DNA from: JAAYCI01 sp964371725
GTDB taxonomy: Bacteria > Bacillota > Clostridia > Oscillospirales > Ruminococcaceae
Direction of reading: 5' to 3'
Length of the DNA stretch: 39,115 bases
NCBI GenBank assembly: GCA_964371725.1
Contig: CAYJNQ010000017.1
Span: forward strand, 1-39,115
Shown here piece by piece: positions 33,554 through 39,115 of this stretch. Within the stretch, counting starts at the first letter, position 1. Every line of letters starts with the position of its first letter. The notes beneath the pieces were generated by a model, which had not been told where the DNA came from, ran no database searches, and worked only from the letters and a program-made list of their open reading frames with translations. Made by a program: the position numbers and the translations under genes.

Positions 33554-33762
33554 NNNNNNNNNNNNNNNNNNNNNNNNNNNNNNNNNNNNNNNNNNNNNNN
33601 NNNNNNNNNNNNNNNNNNNNNNNNNNNNNNNNNNNNNNNNNNNNNNNNNNNNNAGCTCTTCGGCAGCGCCGAGTAGCTCTTCGGCAGCGCAAAGCAGCTC
33701 TTCGGCAGCGCAAAGCAGCTCTTCGGCAGCGCAGAGCAGTTCTTCGGCAGCGCCCACGCCCA
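33480..33762 (+). repeat. 21-bp tandem repeat coding (P/Q)SSSSAA, interrupted by the gap
   Basis: About three units precede the N block and four to five follow, each AGCAGCTCTTCGGCAGCG plus one codon CCG or CAA. The first base of a unit is present before the gap and the sequence resumes at offset 6 of a unit, so the missing length is 5+21k bases if units are intact. Confidence 0.9.
33554..33653. other. Assembly gap of 100 N
   Basis: Exactly 100 Ns, a conventional placeholder for unknown length, inside the 21-bp repeat. Confidence 0.98.
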
Positions 33763-36700
33763 CACCGTCCGGCTCGAGTGCGGCGCAACCGGCGTCGACA
33801 CCACTTTACCAAAATTTCATTGCCTGGTTGCAGGGGTTGTTTTTAGCCGTTCCCGTTGAGGCGGCCATACTAACGGACACCGAGGCACTGAGCGTGCAAA
33901 CCGTGCTTGTGCCGGTTTCATGGGTTTTGGCAGGCGGCGAGGTTTTTTCCTCTGAAGAGCCGGGTGTGTTCACCTATACCGCTGTGCTCAACAGCTCGAA
34001 CTTTGTGCTGGGCGAGGGTGTTGTTTTGCCCAGTGTCACCGTGGAAGTGGAAGACGGAACCCTTGGCGCGGCCTCTGTGCACAGTTGCGGCATTGACCAC
34101 AGCCTTGCCACCGAACTTACAAACGAGAGCGATCCCGTTTTGACAAGCGGGCAATATGTGGTGGCGGAAAACATTCTGGACAAGGATTTTGTGGTGCCGG
34201 CAGGCGAAAGTGTTACGCTGTGCCTAAATGGCTACACGCTGGACGGTACCGGCACGGACGAGCAAAAGTCGGTGCTGGAGGTGCGTGGTACACTGACACT
34301 GGAAGATTGCAACACCAGTGGAAACGGAGCGGGAAAAATTGTGGATGGCTACGGCACCTACACCGTCTTAGATTCAGTGCCCAGCCACTATGGCGGCGGT
34401 GTGTTTGTGGGCGAGGGTGCTACGTTTATCTTGAACGGCGGTGAAATTTCCGGCAATACGGCGGGCCGCTGCGGCGGTGGTGTGGCCGTGGCACCCGGTG
34501 GGCGTTTTGTGATGAATGCGGGTCTCATCACGGGAAACGGCGGTGAATACGGTGCCGGTGTGTATCTGGATCGAGAGGGTGTGTTCGAGCTCAACAACGG
34601 CACGATTGCACAAAATACATCCGGCAGGCGTGGCGGTGGCGTTTCCAGCTTGGGCACATTCACCATGAACGGCGGCGATATCTCAAACAACACGGCGCCA
34701 CAGGGCGGTGCCGGGGTTTCCACAGCCGGCACATTCACCCAAAACGGGGGCAATATCACAGGCAACCAAACCGTGCAAAGCGGTGCGGGTCTCTCGGTGG
34801 TAGGGGGGAGCACGGCATTGCTAATCGGTGGTGCTATCAACGGCAACACGGCCACTCGCTTCGGTGGTGGTATGCATATAGAGGGCAGCACACTTACCCT
34901 AAACGGAACCGTTGTTGGCGGCAACACAGCCACACTTGGCGGCGGCGGTATCTTTGCCCAAGCAAACGCAACCCTTTCTATGCGAAGCGGGCAAATCTAT
35001 GAAAACCGAAGCAACGCCTTTGGGGGCGGCGTTTATTTAAACGGTGCAAGCATGCAAATGGACGGCGGTTCCGTCAATGGCAATGTAAGCGCCAACAACG
35101 GCGGCGGTTTTTACTTGCTGTATGGCTCCGAAGTGATTCTAAACGACGGCACGGTGTCGGGCAATCAAAGCGAGCAATACGGCGGTGGCTTTTCCGTGGG
35201 CGTTGGGAATGTCACGGTTAACGGCGGCCTTGTGTCGGGCAACACGTCGGTAAGAAATGGGGGCGGCTTTTCCATTGCAGACGGCACCATCACCATGAAC
35301 GACGGCAGTGTGGTGCAAAACAGTGCCGGTGAAAACGGCGGTGGTTTTTCGGTGGGCAGTTTGCTGGTGATGAACGGCGGCATCGTGGAACACAACACCG
35401 CCGCCCAAAACGGTGGTGGAATGTATTTAACCGGCGTTGCGGGCCTGGAGGGCGAAAAGCAAATGACGGGCGGTGTCATCCGCCACAACACGGCGCAAAA
35501 TGGCGGCGGTGTATATTTAACAAATGGTAGCCTCGATATTCACGACAGCATTTTATCGATGAGTGGCGGCAACATTGAGCAAAATACGGCTTCGCAAACA
35601 GCCGGTGGCATCTATGTGGGTGGTGTTTTGAATGCGCAGGGTGCGGCAACGGTGCAAGGCAACACAGTGGCACACGAGGCAAACAATGTGTATCTCACAG
35701 CAGAGCAAACCATACAACTCACGGGTGCCTTGCTTGGGCAAATGGGTGTGCGCACCCAAACCGAACCAAACCCGCCGGTGGCGGTGGCAAGCCCCGTTTC
35801 CTACGCCATCACCTTGGCCGACGTGGAAAATCTTCTTTCAGACAACGAGGCGTTTTTTAGCTATCTGGACGGTGCAGACGGTCTTGCAAAGCTTACAAAA
35901 CGTGAAATTATTGTGGAGCAGGCAGACACTGTTTACGGGGATGCCTTACCCGAACCGAATTTGGAAATTTCCGAAGAAGGCATTGAAGAGGGTGACGTGA
36001 ACTTGCTGTATACGGGCACCTTGCGCGACGAACAAACCCCCTACAGCTCGGCTTTGGCACCGGAAAATGCCGGTGCGTACACACTGACGGCAAGCTATAC
36101 AAGCGGCGGCATCACACAAATGGACACAGCGAGCTTTGCCATTGAGCCGAGAAGCCTTGAAAATGCTGCGGTAGAGATAACCGACAGTTTGCAATACAAC
36201 GGCAACTTACAGGTGCAACCGGTGGATGCCGTGCGTATCGAGGATGTACCCGGCATTCCGGCGCCCTTGCAACCGGGGCAGGATTATGAAGTGCAGGACA
36301 ATGTGCAGCAAAATGCGGGCGAGTTTGTGTTGCATGTAACGGCAAACGAGCAGGGGAACTATACACAGCAAGCCGATGCGCCCTTTGTCATCGAGCCAAA
36401 AGCGGCTTCGCTTGTCATTGAAAACGCGACGATGCAACAGGGAAGTGTTTTGCCCGCGTTTGGCTGGATACTCAGCACAGGCATTGAGGGGCAACTTCCG
36501 GAGGCCACAAACCCCGAAGCTGTGCGCTATGAGCTTTTGAACGCTGAGGGCGAAGTGGTAGAAGAACCCACAGAGGGCGTGTATTCCGTGGGTTTTGCAG
36601 TAGCCCCCACCTTTGCAGATGGTGGCAATTATCGCTACGACGTCACCCTTGGCACCCTTACCGTAACCGCACCACCGGAACCCACCCCGGAACCCACTCC

Positions 36701-37616
36701 AACGCCACCTTCTTCCAGCTCTTCGGCGCCTGCCTCTTCCGGCTCTTTGGCGCCTGACTCATCGGAAGGCACACCAACGCCGGCGCCTGCCTCTTCAAGT
36801 AGCCCCGCGGCACCGGCACCGCCCGAGGAACAGGCGGCACCGTCCATTTCGGAAATCATCGATCCATCTGCAAGCCTTGTGCAGCCCACCTCATCCGCCG
36901 AGAATGCGGAAACGGGCAGTGCAACAGGAAGCGGCGAAACATCGGAAAGCGGCGGCACACAGCCGAACCGGCCAAGTTCGCCCAGGGTCAATGAAAACGG
37001 CAGCATCAGCATTCCAAGCGGCACGGCCGGCAATGCCCCACAAGCCGTCTATTTAGATGGGAGAGCCCTCGCTGTGGGGGAATACACCATAGACGAAGAA
37101 ACGGGCGAGGTGACACTGGCACCGGAGCTGTTTGCAAGCCTTGAAAACGGAGAGCACACGGTGCGGCTTGACTATGCAAACGGGGAGGCCTACGAAAGTG
37201 TTCTCATCACGGAAAACGGTGTGCCTCTGAGTGCGGGCGCGTTCGTGCCCGTGGAAATAATGGGCGTATGGAGCCTCTTCAATGTGCTGGCTACATGTGT
37301 GTTGCTCGCGGCAACTCTTTGGCTGTTCGTGCGGCGCAGAAAACAGCCGGATGAGCCACAAAATGGGGAAGAAACACGGGCCGATAAAAAGCAAATGAAG
37401 TGGCGACAAAATCCCCTGCACATGGTGTCTGCCGGTGTAAGCGCAATGGCGGTTCTCTTGCTTCTTTTCACACAGGATTTCACACGTACAGCTGTCGTTT
37501 TAGACCGATACAGCCTGCTCTATGTGTTGCTCTTGGGTGTGCAAGCTGCCATTTGTTATGCCGTGTTATCGAAAAAGAAAAGGGATGAAACCAGAGAAAA
37601 GGACAAGCCGGCGTAA
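33654..37616 (+). CDS. Giant secreted beta-helix protein, main part
   Basis: Continues the Ser-rich repeat, then about 1260 residues to the stop. In order: a Pro/Thr linker, a spacer domain with CGIDHSLATELTNES, about 18 repeats of the right-handed parallel beta-helix type (pattern GGGV.....G.F.MNGG.I..NTA; about 34390-35700), two or three MBG-like beta domains (QADTVYGDALP; SFAIEPRS; PFVIEPKA), a Pro/Ser/Ala-rich linker, a small beta domain, and one membrane helix followed by a basic loop and two more helices ending in KKKRDETREKDKPA. It lacks an LPXTG or SPQTG motif, so the C-terminal helices are its anchor. Beta-helix arrays of this kind occur in bacterial adhesins and polysaccharide-binding proteins; a specific role is not visible. 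Confidence 0.88.
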   Translation, partial: SSSAAPSSSSAAQSSSSAAQSSSSAAQSSSSAAPTPTPSGSSAAQPASTPLYQNFIAWLQGLFLAVPVEAAILTDTEALSVQTVLVPVSWVLAGGEVFSSEEPGVFTYTAVLNSSNFVLGEGVVLPSVTVEVEDGTLGAASVHSCGIDHSLATELTNESDPVLTSGQYVVAENILDKDFVVPAGESVTLCLNGYTLDGTGTDEQKSVLEVRGTLTLEDCNTSGNGAGKIVDGYGTYTVLDSVPSHYGGGVFVGEGATFILNGGEISGNTAGRCGGGVAVAPGGRFVMNAGLITGNGGEYGAGVYLDREGVFELNNGTIAQNTSGRRGGGVSSLGTFTMNGGDISNNTAPQGGAGVSTAGTFTQNGGNITGNQTVQSGAGLSVVGGSTALLIGGAINGNTATRFGGGMHIEGSTLTLNGTVVGGNTATLGGGGIFAQANATLSMRSGQIYENRSNAFGGGVYLNGASMQMDGGSVNGNVSANNGGGFYLLYGSEVILNDGTVSGNQSEQYGGGFSVGVGNVTVNGGLVSGNTSVRNGGGFSIADGTITMNDGSVVQNSAGENGGGFSVGSLLVMNGGIVEHNTAAQNGGGMYLTGVAGLEGEKQMTGGVIRHNTAQNGGGVYLTNGSLDIHDSILSMSGGNIEQNTASQTAGGIYVGGVLNAQGAATVQGNTVAHEANNVYLTAEQTIQLTGALLGQMGVRTQTEPNPPVAVASPVSYAITLADVENLLSDNEAFFSYLDGADGLAKLTKREIIVEQADTVYGDALPEPNLEISEEGIEEGDVNLLYTGTLRDEQTPYSSALAPENAGAYTLTASYTSGGITQMDTASFAIEPRSLENAAVEITDSLQYNGNLQVQPVDAVRIEDVPGIPAPLQPGQDYEVQDNVQQNAGEFVLHVTANEQGNYTQQADAPFVIEPKAASLVIENATMQQGSVLPAFGWILSTGIEGQLPEATNPEAVRYELLNAEGEVVEEPTEGVYSVGFAVAPTFADGGNYRYDVTLGTLTVTAPPEPTPEPTPTPPSSSSSAPASSGSLAPDSSEGTPTPAPASSSSPAAPAPPEEQAAPSISEIIDPSASLVQPTSSAENAETGSATGSGETSESGGTQPNRPSSPRVNENGSISIPSGTAGNAPQAVYLDGRALAVGEYTIDEETGEVTLAPELFASLENGEHTVRLDYANGEAYESVLITENGVPLSAGAFVPVEIMGVWSLFNVLATCVLLAATLWLFVRRRKQPDEPQNGEETRADKKQMKWRQNPLHMVSAGVSAMAVLLLLFTQDFTRTAVVLDRYSLLYVLLLGVQAAICYAVLSKKKRDETREKDKPA

Positions 37617-37676
37617 AGCCGATAGGATTGCAGCAGAGATATTTTTCCTTTGACCGATTTAAAAATTACAAACGAA

Positions 37677-37715
37677 AGAGGCTGTTTCACAATGCGTTGA
37701 AACAGCCTCTTTTTT
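37677..37715. terminator. Bidirectional terminator between the giant gene and the nitroreductase gene
   Basis: AAAGAGGCTGTTTCA and TGAAACAGCCTCTTTTTT form a perfect stem with a T run on the plus strand; A-rich flanks give a weaker T run on the minus strand. The stem shares GGCTGTTTCA with the terminator at 5189. Confidence 0.85.
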
Positions 37716-37749
37716 GTGGCACATATTTTTGTGTAATCTTAGGAAAAAC

Positions 37750-38319
37750 CTATACAATGCGGTTCGAGCGATTCTCTTTGCGCGGCGGTGGTGCCGGTTG
37801 CTCGGGACCGTATCCGGCCACTACCGCGATGACGGGCGTATAGGCACTCGGTATCTGAAGTGCCTTGAGGGCCTCATGATGGGGGCACTTTTCAAACAAC
37901 ATTCCGGCAAGGCCGATGATGCAGGTATCGATGCCAAAAGATTTGGCGGCAACACAGATGCTTTGCAAGGTGATGCCGATGTCCACTTTTGTGTAGTGGT
38001 CTTGCGGGTTTTCTGCCGATAGCACATAGACGGCAGGCGCAGAGTAAAAAGCATTTACCTCATGGCCTTCGGGAAAGCGGGGCTTTAGGCGCTCGATGAT
38101 GGCCTCGTCCAAATTTTCGGTTACGGCTTTGGCAAGGGCGTCAACCGCATTCTTTTCGCTTACCAAGGTGATGTGGCACTCTTGCAGGTTCATGGCGCTC
38201 GGCGCCCACTCGGCTGCATTCAAAATGGCCTCCAGCTGCGCTGAGGGAGGCAATTCACTTTTGTAAGCACGGATGCTACGGCGCCCTAAAATATTTTGTA
38301 AGGTCTCATTGCTATTCAT
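37750..38319 (-). CDS. Nitroreductase family protein
   Basis: A 189-residue FMN flavoprotein. ILGRRSIRAYKSE near residue 10 binds the FMN phosphate, EWAPSAMNLQ (about 37-46) and DIGITLQSICVAAKSFGIDTC (about 113-133) complete the family pattern. Members reduce nitro compounds, quinones or enones with NAD(P)H; the natural substrate is not evident. AAGGGGAT lies about 8 nt before ATG 38319. The gene has its own promoter and converges on the giant protein gene. Confidence 0.9.
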   Translation of the reverse strand: MNSNETLQNILGRRSIRAYKSELPPSAQLEAILNAAEWAPSAMNLQECHITLVSEKNAVDALAKAVTENLDEAIIERLKPRFPEGHEVNAFYSAPAVYVLSAENPQDHYTKVDIGITLQSICVAAKSFGIDTCIIGLAGMLFEKCPHHEALKALQIPSAYTPVIAVVAGYGPEQPAPPPRKENRSNRIV

Positions 38320-38360
38320 AGGTAAGATCCCCTTTCAGATAAACCATTTGGTTTTATTTG

Positions 38361-38389
38361 AGGATACCATGATTTTGCAAGAATGTAAA
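38361..38389 (-). promoter_or_regulatory. Promoter of the nitroreductase gene
   Basis: On the minus strand TTTACA (38384-38389), 17 nt, TATCCT (38361-38366), with an extended TGG before the -10, about 40 nt from the start codon. Confidence 0.6.
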
Positions 38390-38421
38390 TGCTTTCTCGG
38401 CTTGCACAAGCAATGATAAAA

Positions 38422-38476
38422 CAAGCATAAAACCGGCGCGGCTTCCCCTGTGGCTAGCCGCGCCGGTTATGCTTGC
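38422..38476. terminator. Long GC-rich hairpin terminator after the RidA gene
   Basis: AACCGGCGCGGCT pairs with AGCCGCGCCGGTT around a 10-nt loop, extended by CAAGCATA / ATGCTTG. It lies 76 nt beyond the RidA stop on the minus strand. T-rich sequence follows on both sides, so it may work in both directions. Confidence 0.8.
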
Positions 38477-38552
38477 TTTATTTCAACATTCGGGGTTTGC
38501 AAAAAGGCCGAAATTTACGCACAAAATTGGCCTGGTAAGGCGGTGCTATTTT

Positions 38553-39115
38553 CTACTTTTTGCAAGTGGGCGGGGTTCCTTCAGCGTTGGAAACCACGGC
38601 GTCTACCAAAAGCAAGGCGCCTTTTTCCAGCGCAGCAACACCCAAAACGCGCCGTGCCGGGGTGCCGGTTGGGAAAAAGTTTTTGTAAACTTCATCCACA
38701 ACGGCCAAATCGCTTAAATTGTTCAGGTAAAGGTTCACTTTCACAACATCTTCCAGCTTGTGGCCGATGCTTTCCACAATGTTTTGAATGTGGGTGAAGC
38801 AGCAGGTGGCCTGCTCTTTGATGCCGCCGCTTACAAGAGCGCCGGTTTTGGCATCCACCGGCAACTGAGCCGACAGGTGGTTGTAGTGCGAAAAGGCCAC
38901 GGTTTGTGTGGACAGGGCGCAAGAGGGCGCTTTCTCCGTGTTGTTTGCGTAAATAACAATGCCGTGACGGTCTTCCACCAGTTGTGGCGGGGTGCCGTCT
39001 CCATGCGAAACCACAGCCTCCATTTGCACAAGGGCACCCATGGGCAGTGCGGCCGCCTGTACCACGGTGCGCGCCGGCATATAGCCCACAGTTCTGGCAA
39101 TGGCAGAATCCGGGA
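38553..39115 (-). CDS. Tandem RidA (YjgF) family protein, N-terminus outside the window
   Basis: The visible 187 codons contain the end of one RidA domain (YMPARTVVQAAALPMGALVQMEAVV) and a whole second one (HYNHLSAQLPVD, VSGGIKEQATCCFTHIQNIVES, VVKVNLYLNNLSDLAVVDEVYKNFF, PARRVLGVAALEKGALLLVDAVV). RidA proteins hydrolyse reactive enamine/imine intermediates from PLP enzymes; the arginine of PARR (second domain) and of PART (first domain) match the carboxylate-binding position. The frame is open to the window edge, so the start codon lies beyond it. Two fused domains are less usual than the single ~125-residue form. Confidence 0.87.
   Translation of the reverse strand, partial: PDSAIARTVGYMPARTVVQAAALPMGALVQMEAVVSHGDGTPPQLVEDRHGIVIYANNTEKAPSCALSTQTVAFSHYNHLSAQLPVDAKTGALVSGGIKEQATCCFTHIQNIVESIGHKLEDVVKVNLYLNNLSDLAVVDEVYKNFFPTGTPARRVLGVAALEKGALLLVDAVVSNAEGTPPTCKK

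Overview
The window looks like a chromosomal scaffold of a Gram-positive Clostridia-type bacterium, probably Oscillospirales-like; I infer this from gene content and cannot name a species. The main support is the block pyrH-frr-uppS-cdsA-dxr-rseP-ispG-polC, typical of Firmicutes. A fused secDF, a lipoteichoic acid synthase family protein, class B-type sortases, LytR-CpsA-Psr (LCP) and BCCT proteins, consensus -35/-10 promoters and strong Shine-Dalgarno sites also fit. A run of 100 Ns at 33554-33653 shows a scaffolded draft assembly.

Layout. 1-55: the 5' part of a tRNA-Ser(GGA) on the minus strand. 377-4059: an aspartate aminotransferase (type Ic) and secDF. 4112-10697: a cell-surface locus with two small secreted proteins that both end in the same octapeptide SPQTGVYA, two sortases of class B type made as lipoproteins, an LCP protein overlapping the second sortase, and a BCCT transporter on the opposite strand. 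Two inverted copies of a ~134-bp non-coding repeat (5231-5364 and 10770-10902) bracket most of this locus. 11085-21815: the housekeeping operon for UMP kinase, ribosome recycling, isoprenoid and phospholipid synthesis, a site-2 protease and PolC. polC carries one in-frame TAA at codon 1045. 21827-23166: a convergent family 4 uracil-DNA glycosylase and divergent pduL.

23306-28495: a tightly packed run of LTA-synthase-like enzyme, stand-alone adenylate-forming ligase, stand-alone carrier protein and DASS-type carboxylate transporter. No DltB/DltD-like partner is present, so the role of the ligase/carrier pair is open. 28492-32079 (minus strand): a four-gene operon that fits L-threonate degradation to dihydroxyacetone phosphate (LtnD, OtnI, OtnK, OtnC types). 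32385-37616: a coiled-coil lipoprotein and a very large secreted/membrane protein (Ser-rich repeats, right-handed beta-helix repeats, MBG-like domains, C-terminal membrane segments), whose repeat region contains the gap. 37750-39115: a nitroreductase and a tandem RidA protein that runs off the window.

The strongest candidate for an undescribed system is the SPQTGVYA/lipoprotein-sortase locus. SPQTG fits the (S/P)PXTG motif known for clostridial class B sortases, but both substrates stop four residues after the motif and lack the hydrophobic segment and basic tail that normally follow. The sortases carry lipoboxes rather than a simple membrane anchor. The second candidate is the LTA synthase-ligase-carrier-transporter operon.
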